Assembly (NCBI GenBank): GCA_028023455.1
Contig: JAQFVV010000319.1
Coordinates: 250,001 to 314,000, forward strand
Length of the DNA: 64,000 nucleotides
Direction: 5' to 3'
Source: Epiperipatus broadwayi
Taxonomy: Eukaryota; Onychophora; Udeonychophora; Euonychophora; Peripatidae
Positions 47,339-59,786 of the stretch are shown piece by piece; positions within the stretch are counted from its first letter, which is position 1, and each line of letters starts with the position of its first letter. The position numbers and the translations under genes are program-made. The notes below the pieces were generated by a model, which was not told the origin of the DNA, made no database searches, and saw nothing but the letters and a program-made list of their open reading frames with translations.

Positions 47339-49562
47339 TTAATTTAATGCCCCGCTACTTTTACTACCTTTTATATTTTTCTTTGGTATTGTTGGGATAC
47401 CACTAGTAGAAGGCTGATTCTCATTCAGAATTCTACTCTTAACTGTTGGCCTGCTAAGATGGCTATTCTGTCTACCATAGGGATTCGTCCTATAATATCC
47501 TTTTTCTCTAACTAACTTCCTCCTTCCCATATGTGACCTATCTGCGAAATTGATATTACTCACCATCGGATGGGTGTCTCTATTTACCCTAATTCTATTA
47601 TCAATATTCCTATCGCTGGTCTCTAATGAATCTTATATTTCTACAACCTCTTCTATGGTATGTCTGTCAGCAGCAATCAACATCTGCTATATATGCCTTG
47701 GCAGATTATGGTGAATTATTCGCACAATTTGTGTCTCAGATAAAGGATAAGCTGTCAAGGTTTTCAATTTGATGGCCTGACTCCTGAAAAACTGAGTATA
47801 ACTACCCTTATTTACATGATATCTTTCCTGAGATATCTGATATCTCAGGTTATCTTGGCGGTCTTCCCCCAAAAAACTGGCTAACAAGATATTTGAAGTC
47901 TCCATATGTTTCTGGTTTAATAAATAATGATTGCCACCAGTCTTTAGATGCTGCACACAAATGGTTAGTGGTGATAGCAATCTTTTCTATCTCAGATAAA
48001 TGACATAAGGTGAATAACTCCTCCAGATTCTGGAGATACTCATGTGGATTCTCCAGATATTCACCTCTAAAAAATTTTATTTTTAAGAATTTTAAGGCCA
48101 TGGAGCTATTACTTTCTGGCTCTAGCATGACTTTACTTCTAGCCTCATTTAATGGATCGTATATTGATTTTACTGGACTAATTACCGTATGTAACTCAGA
48201 TATTACTTGGTTATTATGACCATTATTTGTTTCCTTTACTTGAGTTTCAGATAAACCTTTACTTTGAACAACTTTTTTACTTTTTGTAAAATTATCTCTA
48301 TTATAGTCTATAGCTTGCATTCGACTCTCTAATTCTAACTTATAGTTCTGCCATTCACAGTCTATTCTCTTTGAACTATCTTTTAGGCCTACATTTAAGT
48401 GTTTAATCTGTTGTTCCAATTGGTTAATAGTTTCATCTTTATCTATCCCGAATTTATCTTCTAACCTTTGATAGACTTTACTCTCACACTGAGTCATTAA
48501 TTTCCCTATTTCATCTTGGAGATTATTATGTAATAGCTGTGCATTACTCTTTATTATATCATTAAAATTTTCTACTCTTCCCATAACTTGACTTAACTCA
48601 CTTTCTAGATTTTGATTAATCTCACATTGGGTCAACTCTTGAGTTTCTAGTTTAGCTATTAATCTGGTAATCTGGCTCTGACACCCTTTCACTACATTGT
48701 CAGGTGCTAGAGTTATATTTTTAACTTCCTCTTTCAAATTACTGACTTCACTTCTAGCACTGTCTAATTCTCCCTTAATAGATTCAACTCTATCCTGAAC
48801 TTCTCTTTGAAATACTACTGTTTCCTTTTGATAATTTCTTATTTCCTGTACTTCATTGTTTAATACAATATATTGACTTTTAAAGTCCTGCTGGAAAGCC
48901 TCAATCATATTTTCTGCCCTTTCCGAATTTGTTTCGATCTCTTTCCTTATTCTTATTTCCAGCTTTTCAGATGCCAATTTTGATTCTTCTACATGATTTC
49001 TCAAATCTTCCCTTAAGTCCTTTATCTCCTGTACTTGATTTTGAGATGTCTCTTTGATCTCCTGCATTTGATTCTTTAATTTAATATTTAAATTTTGTAT
49101 CTGACTTTTTAATTCACTATTTGATTGTTCTAATTTACTATTTGAGTTTTGGATCTGATTTTTTAATTCACTATTTGATTGTTCTAATTTACTATTTGAA
49201 TTTTGGATCTGACTTTTTAATTCACTATTTGATTGTTCTAATTTACTATTTGAGTTTTGGATTTGACTTTTTAATTCACTTTTTAATTCACTATTTGAGT
49301 TTTGTATCTGACTTTTCAATTCACTATTTGATTTTTCTAATTTTTTCAAGAATTCCTCCAATGTATTTCTCATTAATTGATCTGGCTCATTTTCATGTTT
49401 TCCCTTTATTATTGTGGCTTCTTCTGGGTTAGCTATATCCAAATCTTCCCCTTCCTCTTTTAATTCTACACTAAAATATGGAGTCTGTGTATCAGGGGAT
49501 TGTAACTCTTGGGATCCTCCCAAATCCTCAGAAATACTATGATTATCTTTGTTTTCACTCAT
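47339..49562 (-). pseudogene. gag: Element B gag: long coiled-coil capsid protein
   Basis: Starts at the ATG at 49562 (MSENKDNHSISEDLGGSQEL) and stays open for 570 codons. Residues 20-60 are acidic. Residues 78-165 are tandem 18-residue repeats (SNSELKSQIQNSNSKLEQ), and a Glu/Lys/Gln-rich coiled coil runs on to about residue 430. The capsid core follows at 487-566 (LKIKFFRGEYLENPHEYLQN, SKDWWQSLFIKPETYGDF). An extra G in a T6G5 run at 47865-47875 shifts the frame. The true continuation (QISQERYHVNKGSYTQFF, LSETQIVRIIHHNLPRHI) lies in the +1 frame from 47870 on. That frame has a TAG at 47687 and a TAA near 47630 before a basic tail ending at 47339. No CCHC zinc knuckle is visible. Element A and the 34-36 kb relic share the capsid pattern. 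Confidence 0.8.
49077..49331 (-). repeat. 54-bp coding minisatellite in gag
   Basis: About four and a half tandem copies of a 54-bp unit, encoding the 18-residue coiled-coil repeat. The copies differ by a few bases only. Confidence 0.8.
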
Positions 49563-50123
49563 ATTAAAATTCTAACTCTTTTAGTATTTAACAGTACTGA
49601 AATATTAGCAATGAACTATTAATAAATTTATCGATAAGAAATTATTGACAAGACAGCCTGCCTCCATGCCTCTCCTACCAAAAACAATCTACACCAAAAA
49701 CTATGCTCTGACATTTAATATCCCTAAAGCTCCAACATTAACTACTAAATATGCTCTTCTTTTTTTTTTCACATGCTTCTTGGTCCATATAAATCTCATT
49801 AGATATTATGTAATATAGCACAAGTGCTAATCACAAGACAAGACAAACAGATCATCATAAATGATAAAATCATTACAGTGTTTTATGGAATTGACTACAG
49901 ACCACAACTTCATAAACTGACAACTTAATTATTTATTTTTCAGTGGCAAAAGATTAGATCATATAAGAGATATTCACATAATATCTTATGGCTAAAACAA
50001 TTCATTATTGGCAAATATTTTTAATCAATGAATAACTATTCGATTCAAGTGCAAACAATATTAATATTGACTTTAAGAAAAGTCTACTAAATTCCTCATG
50101 GCCAGCTATAGCTATCGATGGCC
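49563..50123 (-). other. Element B 5' leader
   Basis: Untranslated region of about 560 bp between the PBS and the gag ATG. No conserved ORF seen. Confidence 0.5.
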
Positions 50124-50141
50124 CCTGTAGTTGGGCGGCCA
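50124..50141 (-). other. Primer-binding site of element B (tRNA-Lys-like)
   Basis: Minus-strand TGGCCGCCCAACTACAGG starts two bases after the LTR end. It resembles the retroviral tRNA-Lys PBS TGGCGCCCAACGTGGGGC with an extra C, so the primer call is tentative. Confidence 0.5.
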
Positions 50142-50143
50142 TT

Positions 50144-53100
50144 TCTAACACAGATTTTATTAGTTTATTTGCACCCATGACACTAATTTTTCCAGTTGTT
50201 GTTAAGGCAACCAAAATAAAGCAACATATCCATTAATTTTCCAATATGATCTAAAATACCTTTCATATAATACAATTGTACATTCAATTCTCTTAAGCCA
50301 TGCCACGATTGTAATAACAACAATAATTGATCACTTATTAATTTAAAGAATAATTATAATAATATTAATCTCAGGGTTCTTTGTTTCATGTAAGGAAATG
50401 CTGGGCAGTATTGTGTTGTTGCATATGACTGGCATTCTGGTCGGCTATAGGAAACATTTATTTGACTTAAATTCAATGTGTCTTCATCTCTCATATCAAC
50501 TGCTATATTATTTAAAGAGATGATAATTCTATTCAATAATGACGTATAATTTTGAATAACACAGCCTTTTTTTTTTCAGAATCTCAGTCAGAATAATAAA
50601 AAGACAAGGGTGCTTTTTGTGTCCTTCCATCATCCATGACAACACAATAATATAACTAAGATTTATTACTTAGACAATTTAACTAAATGGGAATGGAATA
50701 ATGTGCAACCAAAGTTAATAGTTTGGGAATAAATTCATTTTTTTTTTTTTTTTTACACAAAGGTGAATGTTTAGTCTTAAGTTTTCAACTCCATAAATAA
50801 TTATCATTAAACTAAAATATAATGACATATTCCGATCTGATTAACTTTATTTATCTTGTATATTAAGTTTTTAAGAATTTGGAATGATTTCGGACTCAAG
50901 AAAAGGTTTTGCAAATATTGTGCAAACACTTATATTTAGCATATAAAAACAAAAAAATGAATCTACAACAAATTTTAACAAGTCTATAATTTATTATTAT
51001 CACAAAAAAAAAATATATGAACATCAATAATCCCATAGTAATACAAAAATATAAAATATAACTGACATTAATCTGTATACTCTTTTGGTTATGGACTAGA
51101 GGTTACTACTTCTCCTGTATGCAATCATATGGATTGATTAACTAAAAGTACATTTCATTACCAATACACTGTTTATTAACTTTTGGTAAACTTGTAGAAG
51201 CTTTTATTCAAAATTATTGACTAACTATTTTTTTTTTTTTAATGATTAATCCAATCATATGCAATACGCAAAATATTAAATTTATTTCTAATACATTTAC
51301 TTTATTTATGGTCTTTAATGCGATAATCTATTCTAATTATAGGCCAGTTATCAGAAGTTACACTTACCATCTTACATTTAACTTAATGCTAACTTAAGTT
51401 ATGATACAAATTTTATTCATACGTATAATTTTAAAATATGAGTATTATTTAATTACTAACCAGAATTACATATTGCATTTGAATATTCCTTCAATAAATA
51501 AGCGTTTTAAATTACGCAATTTTAATTACTTTCTCCATTGATTTACTTGTCAAATACTAGCAATATTTAGCAGCACAATACAGATATTGACCTTAGTTAC
51601 TAACGCACTATTTATACTAAAGTGGATCTTGAGAAACTAACACCTCCAATATAACCTTTATCTTGCCCGAACTTTCAAAATTAAGCACAATATTCAACAC
51701 CTTCCATGGTGGAGCTATCTTTATTTTCACATGAGGAATATGGAATAACCACGAAGGTCTGTAGAGTAATCTACTACATTAAATATTTTGGTGGTTTCTT
51801 GCCTCTTACTTGGGCATACAACGAACACACACCAAATACAATCCTCTCCTGGGATTTAAACGAATGAAGCATACTAAATGCTAGATAAATTCTTGATCGT
51901 CCTATCTATGAGAATCGATCACTTGGGCTATAAACATACCTGAACATTATATTTAAAATCTTCCTCTCATGGAAAACAAAGCTTTTGGGGAGATCATTTT
52001 TCATCCCACAAAATAAATACATTATAATTATTACCTATGCGAATATTAAGCATATACCAATGCTATATCTGGGCAGGATAAGTAAATACACTGATTATAT
52101 TAAACTTATGTTACCGGGTATACTTTGATCAACATCTGAAATCAATGAACATCATAGAATAAAAGTATAATAATTTTAATTTTAATAAAGGAACATTCAA
52201 AAATAGTTGGTAGCATACTATCTTAAACTAAATAAAGTGGATGTGTTATTTAAGAATAATTAGGAATAAATTCCTCAATTAATACAGTATAAATTCGTTT
52301 CAAAACTTTAACAAGAAATATTTTGTTATAGCATTTTTTTTTTTTTAGTTACTTCTGATAATTTTCAATATTTATTTTACCCCTTAAATATCTAAATATT
52401 TTTCTTTTACATATCTAACATACAAAATTTCTACCTACAATTGTATGTACTAATTAAAACATATTTTATATATTTTTTTCTTTCGTGTTAAATATCAACT
52501 TAACCTATAATAATTATATTAAAACATACCTTTGTCATTACAAGGCTATTAAATATTCCTTGACCATACAGACTTTAACCTATGTGATATAACAAAAAAT
52601 ACATATCATTTATAACTTAGTTTTAAACAATCATTAATTAACAAGTGCATACTCTCTCATTAGAAAATGTTTTTCTGTTGAGCAATTGGTCCAGGTGAAG
52701 AGCTTTATCCAGTCGTATTTCAAGAAGCAAGTTTAAAAACAATAAACGCATGGTATTATTTCCTTTAAATAAAAGTTTTCTCTTATTTTGTGCATTTAAT
52801 AAATTAGGTAAAGAAACATATAGCAGAATTGAAGATTAATTCTTACTTGAATTAAACTACTACAATTTTGGGATCCAAGAAAAAAAAATAGACTTCTAAC
52901 ATAGACAAATATTTGACTATAGACGATAAACATACACAATTTTTTTTTATTGACGATACGTATACTTATTAGCTAGCTTACTTATGAACGAAAATGCGCA
53001 ATTTTCCGAGAGATTATTATGATAATAACTGCAATCAATTTACGTGTACAGGAAGTTTTAATAATTCCAACTGATGTATAATATAATATATCATTTATTT

Positions 53101-54414
53101 TTATCATTAAGTCACTAAGATATTTGGTTTTGTTCATACTTTAGGAATTATAATTTTTTTTTTAAATGGTAATTTCTCCGTAAGAATGCCCCTATATAAC
53201 TTTTCCTATATTTACTCTGAGAAAGTTTATATATTTTTTTTATTTTTATTTTTTTTTAAAAATATACAGGTGCATAATTTAATATTATTTATCATTATTA
53301 TTATTTCCAGACAATTCTTGGTGAATAAAACATATTTTAACATATGTAACTACATTACTTGTAAAGGCAGACAATATTGAGAAAGAGCGCGAAAATGTTT
53401 CTAGTTGATTTTCCTTGGTTTCAAAATATTTCTTTCAATTATTTTTTTTTTCTATACCAAGAAAATATCAATAAATGACATAAAGTTAATAAATAATTAA
53501 TCTTTTCTTGGAAATCACTTCTTTTCATTAATTTAGATATAATATAATTTTTCGTGATTCTTTTAGTTACATCTGTCATTTTTGAACTTTAGCATGAGAC
53601 AATAAACTTTTAAGTATAAAAGGTCTTTAAATAGGTAGATGGCAAAGAAAATCAGGATATCTTATCAAAAAAATTTAGCCACACATTATATTATTAAAAT
53701 TTTACTTTGATTACATTTATTTCTGCAAAATAAAATGAAAAAATTGAGTTACCAAATTTCAGCACTGTTCCTTCCTTGAAAACTAAAAGCAGACTATATT
53801 TTTTTTAAAAAAAAGATCTTGATTATGAAATTGGTTGTTTCATTTTGTTGTTGTTTTTTTTTTTTTTTTTACTTTAGCGACCTCTTCCAGAAAAATAATC
53901 ATTTGATTATAACATAAACAAAAGAAAGGAAAAACTTATTACAATCATATAGTTTTCAGTATTATTTACCTGGATTACAAAGTAATTTGACAATATAAAA
54001 AAAAATAATAATAAATACATTAAATTAACAATCAGTGATGTATAATTCTTTAAACATTATTATTTTTTTTTTTTTACAAAAAGAAATTACCAGAAGTTAT
54101 TGTGCTTTATGATAAGACACTCATCCACTCTCCCTTCTACCCATCCAAAATCAATTATTGTTTAGCTTTTATACCATATTAATTTGCTCTAATTATTAAT
54201 ATCTCAATTAAATTATTCATGTTCTCTCTTTAAAAATGACATTGAGTTATTAAATCTATTAGTTATTCACCCAAAACATGCCAAAGTGAGTGAATAGCAT
54301 ACTTTATTAATCAATTATTACTGTTGTTATTTTATCTTTTTATTTCTTTAAAGAATAGCATTGTTTTCCTGCAGAAATAATGCCAAGTAAACCAAGTGTC
54401 AATAACACTAGGTT

Positions 54415-54417
<3 letters not shown>
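50144..54417 (-). repeat. Element B 5' LTR (4274 bp)
   Basis: Direct repeat of 42572-46857. Differences are scattered substitutions and homopolymer length changes, plus a 5-bp difference near 51024 (tttattcaataa versus tcaataa). Confidence 0.9.

Positions 54418-54491
<74 letters not shown>
54418..54491. repeat. (TA)n microsatellite
   Basis: Uninterrupted AT repeat adjoining the right end of element B. The left end also abuts a TA tract (42559-42571), as expected if the element inserted into one microsatellite. Confidence 0.95.
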
Positions 54492-54496
<5 letters not shown>

Positions 54497-54924
54497 GCAC
54501 ATGCAAATGCTGACAAATATAGAAATTGGTTTATATTTTAATTGTTTATTTTATGCCATATTTTTATTAAGCCATATTGCACACTAATTATCAATTTATT
54601 GGTTTTATACATCAGTTAGTTGCTGCTATTTTAAAAGAAATTGAGACATAAGTTTCTCTCTTGTTTTAAGTATATTCATATCTTGCCAGTGTATATTCTA
54701 TAGAGATTGTAGCATTAGTTTTTCTCTTGTTTTGAGTAAACTCTTATCTTATCAATGTATTTTAAAGAGATTGTAGCATTGTTTCTTATATTGCCATTTT
54801 TCCCAATGAATTATATTGTTCTTTATTTCATATTTGACAACACAATGCTTTATTTAAAGGAAAAATCCCATTGTTATTATTGTTCTTTCTTGATTGTCCA
54901 TTCTTATGACATTTATGAGTACTG
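54492..54924. other. AT-rich non-coding; contains a 52-bp match to 42017-42068
   Basis: 54869-54920 is the exact reverse complement of 42017-42068, in the middle of the Penelope-like remnant. Otherwise no gene seen. Confidence 0.5.
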
Positions 54925-57650
54925 ATAAAGTCCTAGTTCATTTCTTGCTTTTAGAAGTAGATGCTTTTCTTTGAGTTCATGTCATTATTTCCTTTGCATT
55001 TGATTTATTTTCCCAAATGGGATTTATTACTGTTGTATTTTTGGATAAGGCATTGGTAGTATACTGCCATGACTTTATCTTGGCAATTGACTTTTTCTAG
55101 TCATACTAATATTTGTATGTGTGTTGCTTGTTTTGATGCAGCTGTGTTTTTCAGCACCTTGAAACATAAATCCAATAAATATTTAATATTAAAATTTTAT
55201 ATATAGCTTCAATAAAAATATACATTTTTTAGCATTCCTCTCACCTGATGGATTGGTCATTGTGTTTTGTAAGGGTATGAAATAGATTCACTGGAGACAT
55301 TATAATAGAATGAGTATAACCAATCCATATTATTATTTATTTATTTGAAACTAAATTACAATTCTATTTCATATTAAGTTTTGCTTACTGTATTCAAACA
55401 TTTATTTTAAATTAAATTACAATTCTATTTCATATTAAGTTTTGCTTACTGTATTCAAACACTTTGCATTGATAATATTGTGAAATAGTAAGTGTATTTG
55501 TGTGTTAAATGTTTTGATATAAAAATAAATGGTATTTTTATGATTGGTTTATTTTCTTGAGTGTTTCTTATCATCTACTTATTTTCAGAAATCTAAATGT
55601 CATTAACTTATCATAAATTGCTTTTACTTTTATAAATTAAAAGTACATTAATCTATATACTTTGACATGAGAATCACTTTATTAAATTTGCATTTCAGAT
55701 GTTAAAAATATATCTAAGAAAGAGATGATTTTATTAATGAAAATATTTACTATTATTTATTCATTATTAGAAGATCTCTTTAGGCTATTTCATTTACAGA
55801 AGGTCATTGTGCTCATTTTTAAAAATAACTTTGCATTATTAAGAAATCACTTGGCCACATTTAGCAGATTACTTTGTTAAATATCATAAATTCAAGTGAT
55901 TGGTTTAAATTCGGAAAATATTCCAAGAGAATTGATAATGTGATATTTTGAATGGCCATAAAATTCCTTGGCCACATACTATCCTAGTAAATTATTTTAT
56001 TCTAAATGAATAGTTTTCATGTTTATTTAAAATTTTAAAATTTATTCTTATAAATTTTAGAGAGACATTATTTTAAAAAACATTATTTTAAAGATAAGAG
56101 TAGGTTTCACTGTTTGGTTTACTGGGATCTTACATTTTATTTTATAGTTTTCACAATTTAACTTTTTAATAGCCTGAAACATGATATCGCGGTTGTCACC
56201 TTTAGATTGCTCTAACTCAGCCAATTTTTTAGTTACATTGAAGAAAAAATACCCGTATTAAAGCTTAGAGCAAGGCCTATAAGATACTGCCCTCTTTTGA
56301 ATCATTTTACAAGTGAAAAATCAATACTAGGAGGATTTTAAGTTGAACAAAAGAAGAAGGCCAGTTTTGATTGGTTGGATAATCTATTCCCAATCTATTC
56401 CCAATTCTTATTGGCTGATGATTTCATTAAATATTTTTTCACCGCTAAAATGAAAATATATGTTTTGGAGTGTTTTTTTATCATGTTTTGTACATATTAT
56501 AAATAATTTTCATAAAATCTAATATTTCTAATAAAAATATAGTTATTTTACAAAAGTAGTAAGGTTTTATTAAAAAAATTGTATACTTTACACGATTGTA
56601 AATTGAAAAAGAAACCAGCTGTAGCAGCAATTTTTGACATCTTGTCAAGAGGTTAGATTGCTCCAAGATGTTTATTTGATTTTCAAACAAAAATTAATGA
56701 TTTAGAATATTTTTCTGGCATTATAATGTATTTTTGGTATATATATATTTTTATAATATGCTGAAAGTATAAATATTTTGAAAAAGATGTTAAGATTTTT
56801 CCTAAAAAATTCTTAAAAAATTTGTAACGTGAAATCTGGGAGGGATCTAAATGACATTTATAATGCTTTTAATTTTCTCGTAATGTTTTCTTTGATTTTT
56901 CCACTTTTGAATATTTCTATAAAATACAAATAAAAATATATTTTTGAAATAACTTTCATTTACTTTCTTAACAATCCAAATAATTAATATACTTTTTGAA
57001 AATAAAACTAAAATTAATATACATTAAAAGATGAAAATATTTGTATCAAAAAGTTTGTCACTTGACCAATTAAAAGTTTCAGAGTTTACTTCACTGGACC
57101 AATAACAAAAGTGTTCTATTTAAGTGTTAAAAAAGAAGAATAAAATTTATAGTTATTAATATATTCATTATATGAACCCTGAGATATCGAATTTACAAAT
57201 ATTATTATTAGAGAAAATTATTCTACTTAAGAACAAAAAATATTTTAAAAAAGTAATTAATGTGGCAAGACATAGGAATACCTGATTCTATTTACCAAAA
57301 TAAATTTAATGGTAAATCTGATTATGCCAATAATATATTCATTATGACTGGAAGATGATTTGGGATTAGAAAAAAAAAATAAAGCAAGGATACCCCTTTA
57401 ATGACATATGCTTCTAATATTAAGAGCCATTGTATTTTAAAAAGAGAGTATGAGAAGTCTCCTTCTCCTAATTTTGCTAATGTATTTATTTTAATAATGT
57501 TAATTGTTATTGTGGCATATAGAATGCAAAACTCTTCCGAACATAGCCCAAATTATGATGTAGCCAAGAATATTATCTGCTAGTTTTATTTTTGGTCACT
57601 TACATGAGAGTATTATCCTTTATCTTTCATCGATCACTTATTTTAGGTTA
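54925..57650 (+). repeat. Unknown repeat, copy 2 (with 960-bp insert)
   Basis: Direct, roughly 20 percent diverged copy of 31420-33220. The homology is interrupted by 56165-57125 and resumes with aaagaagaataaaattt. It runs nearly up to the target site of element C, after which the second copy has no counterpart. Confidence 0.6.
56165..57125. repeat. Insertion of about 960 bp in repeat copy 2
   Basis: Present here and absent from the other copy between ttttcacaaatta and aaagaaaagaataaaa. I found no convincing terminal inverted repeat or target duplication, and no coding beyond low-complexity frames. It could equally be a deletion in copy 1. Confidence 0.4.
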
Positions 57651-57677
57651 CTATATATTGTAATGGGATAAATATAT

Positions 57678-59039
57678 TGTAACGTTTTTCTTATTACTAG
57701 GCCCTTATACGCCTCAAATTTATATTTGAGCATGAGTTGATCAAGCTGTATCAAAGGAAAAAAGAAAGTTGTATTTCTATTCTCAACACAGCTATTTTTC
57801 CTGATCAACTTCGGCCTAGAACTATTACCGACTACAATCGTGAGCAGAACCAGTTTTAAATTTCTACTTGAGGGCGCCAGAGTCGTTAGACCCACTGAGA
57901 CTGCGTCAAACATATTGTAGCCTGTAAGGTAATAATTATACGATCTAAGTCAAATAACTAAAGGTAAAACTTAAATAGAAAAAAAATGCTTTTAAACTAA
58001 TCGATATTACATCATACCGTAACGAGAATTAATTTTTTTAAGATTATTAGTCCTGGGTGTATTGAAACATATTGGCAAAGGTAACTTACGTTTAAATCTT
58101 ATTACACTAAAAATAAATTTAATAATAAAAAATAATAACTATTATTAATAACGCACAAATGAGAATTGACATTAGAAATATTTTTAATTTTGACAAACTA
58201 AAATACTTCATGTTAAGTAACTAATTAATACCTTGGAGAGAACACATTTAATTCAGGTGGGAAATATCCAGAAAATATAAATATCAGTTAAAATAAACAA
58301 AAAGTTCTTGGTTAAGTAAGAGTCTCTCATATAGAAAAATTAAAGTCACTATCGGGATTCTTTTACACGTATATTTTTACGAGTAGTTTTAAATAGTTAA
58401 CTTTGTCACAATCAGGATAATTATTCTTACCGGTAAGTTTCATGAATTCAGTAGTAGATTACTATGCATAGTTTTTTGGTTATAATGAGCTCGGCCTTTT
58501 GGTTATTGCTTGATCTTGTGGTCCATTTCCCCAGTCGGTCACGAAGGCTTTTCCTGGTGTACATCATTAGGTCCGATGTCTTCAGGAGCTCCGGTTCACT
58601 GCGACATGCCGAATTCCTTCAGCGAAGAGCGATCTTGGATCTATTAATGTTATCCAAGACCAACTAGAGAAACAAAATGAACAAGACGTTCCTTCAACCG
58701 GATCCCTCCTTTTTATATCCAGTTTTCAGGACTTCTGTGCATGCTAGTACCATGCCTTTTTAATCTTATCCAATCTTTATAAATTTTATGTAATAAAGTC
58801 TTTATTTTCTTCAAGTTTTCGGCCATCTTTAATTAATTTGAGTATTTCTACTTTCAGCTTATCTTTTTTTTACTTGCTTTTGGAATTCTTTTGTTCTCTC
58901 CAATTACTGTTATTACTAATCACATAAAAAAAAATAAGAAAAAAAAATTACTCAACAAAATTTTAAATCCACTTTTATCTTTTAGTTTTTTTTTTACCCA
59001 ATGCCAATATATTTGCAACGTATATAAATAAACATTACA
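57678..59039 (-). repeat. Element C 3' LTR (1362 bp)
   Basis: Collinear with the right LTR, but lacks a segment of about 38 bp present there at about 61046-61083 (aggaataattcaaccctcat and following T run). The 67-codon plus-strand frame at 58464-58667 is identical in the other LTR, but runs antisense to the element and has no known domain. Confidence 0.85.
58710..58717 (-). promoter_or_regulatory. TATA box in element C LTR
   Basis: Minus-strand TATAAAAA in the context ctggaTATAAAAAGGAGGG. The same sequence occurs at 60816-60823 in the other LTR. It is the expected U3 promoter on the strand defined by the PBS. Confidence 0.6.
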
Positions 59040-59786
59040 ATACCACCAGTGCCAGGAGATGAGAATAAAATAGGGGTTTACACTAATTTTATTCTTAAGT
59101 TTTTAAATTCATATTCGTATTTTTTTTTTCTGTAGTAGCGTGCTGATATATTGTGTAGACTCATTCACAAGTGACATTCGGCTTTAACGCCCACTTTTAG
59201 GTCTAACACGGCGGGAACGGAAAATATTTCAACATTCATCTGTGTCCTATCCGCTTTAGTGTAATATTAACGATAAGAAGCCCAAGTTATAAGCAGAAAC
59301 GAGCGTTGCTCATCGTTCTGAGTCTTACAGGCTCGTGGCAACTTGGACCAACTTGATCCGCCTTCCCCTTTATTGGGATCTCTGCTAGAAATAGTCTGAT
59401 GAGCATTTAAAGATGGTCTTATGTTCATATACTGCGGATAAGGACTCGGGGCTATGTTATTCCCCTCTTCAGTAACCGCCTACCCGGTCAAATACTTGTG
59501 ACTTACGTGTACATCAGCCACGATCGTGTTTTTAGACATATATAAAAAAATATACATATATATTTTTTCTTTCTGGAAGTCATATTAAAAAAATATCTTC
59601 TTTCATATTTTAATAATCAGGGTTTAATTAGTTAGTTTTTTTTTATATAATTTTTTTCTTTTTTCAAAAAAATCATAATTTATTTTCCGGCTGTGAGTTT
59701 CTTTGAGTCATCATTGTAATGTTCTTTATCATTACAACTCATCTCAGGTTGTAGTTGTTAAATCGAAGCCTGAGTTGGGTCGCCAT
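59040..59786 (-). other. Element C interior, non-coding
   Basis: 747 bp with no ORF above 60 codons on either strand. 59160-59530 is markedly richer in GC than anything else nearby and would be the place to look for a packaging or structural RNA signal. Confidence 0.6.
59768..59785 (-). other. Primer-binding site of element C
   Basis: Minus-strand TGGCGACCCAACTCAGGC starts one base after the LTR end. TGGCG.CCCAAC resembles lysine-type sites, but the remainder differs, so the primer tRNA is not assigned. Confidence 0.6.

Larger units (their letters stand above)
42572..54417 (-). mobile_element. Element B: LTR retrotransposon with 4.3-kb LTRs
   Basis: Two direct repeats, 42572-46857 (4286 bp) and 50144-54417 (4274 bp), enclose a 3286-bp interior. 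On the minus strand each LTR starts TGTAACCTAGTG and ends near GTTAGA. The 5' LTR (right) is followed two bases later by a primer-binding site, and a purine-rich tract precedes the 3' LTR (left). The interior encodes a coiled-coil Gag and the last part of integrase, with the central pol deleted. Flanks are (TA)n on both sides, so the target duplication (probably ATAT) cannot be separated from the microsatellite. In the first 600 bp the two LTRs differ by about seven substitutions, so the insertion is young although its genes are broken. Confidence 0.85.

Noticed and set aside
47860-47880. Programmed ribosomal frameshift at T6G5 in gag of element B
   Set aside because: The shift is inside the capsid domain rather than between gag and pol, and removing one G restores the family reading, so a homopolymer mutation is more likely.
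42572-54417. Segmental tandem duplication instead of an LTR element
   Set aside because: A PBS-like site two bases from one repeat, a purine tract before the other, and Gag plus integrase remains in the right orientation support an LTR retrotransposon.
54396-54587. Open frame with an Ile-Tyr repeat
   Set aside because: Generated by the (TA)n microsatellite next to element B.
55130-55200. Hammerhead-like block (ttgatgc ... cagcacc ... gaaac) in repeat copy 2
   Set aside because: The CTGATGA core is altered, and the related copy at 31660-31720 does not keep the GAAA.
58464-58667. 67-codon frame identical in two places (also 60570-60773), suggesting a conserved gene
   Set aside because: Both copies lie in the two LTRs of element C, so identity follows from LTR duplication. 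The frame is antisense to the element promoter.
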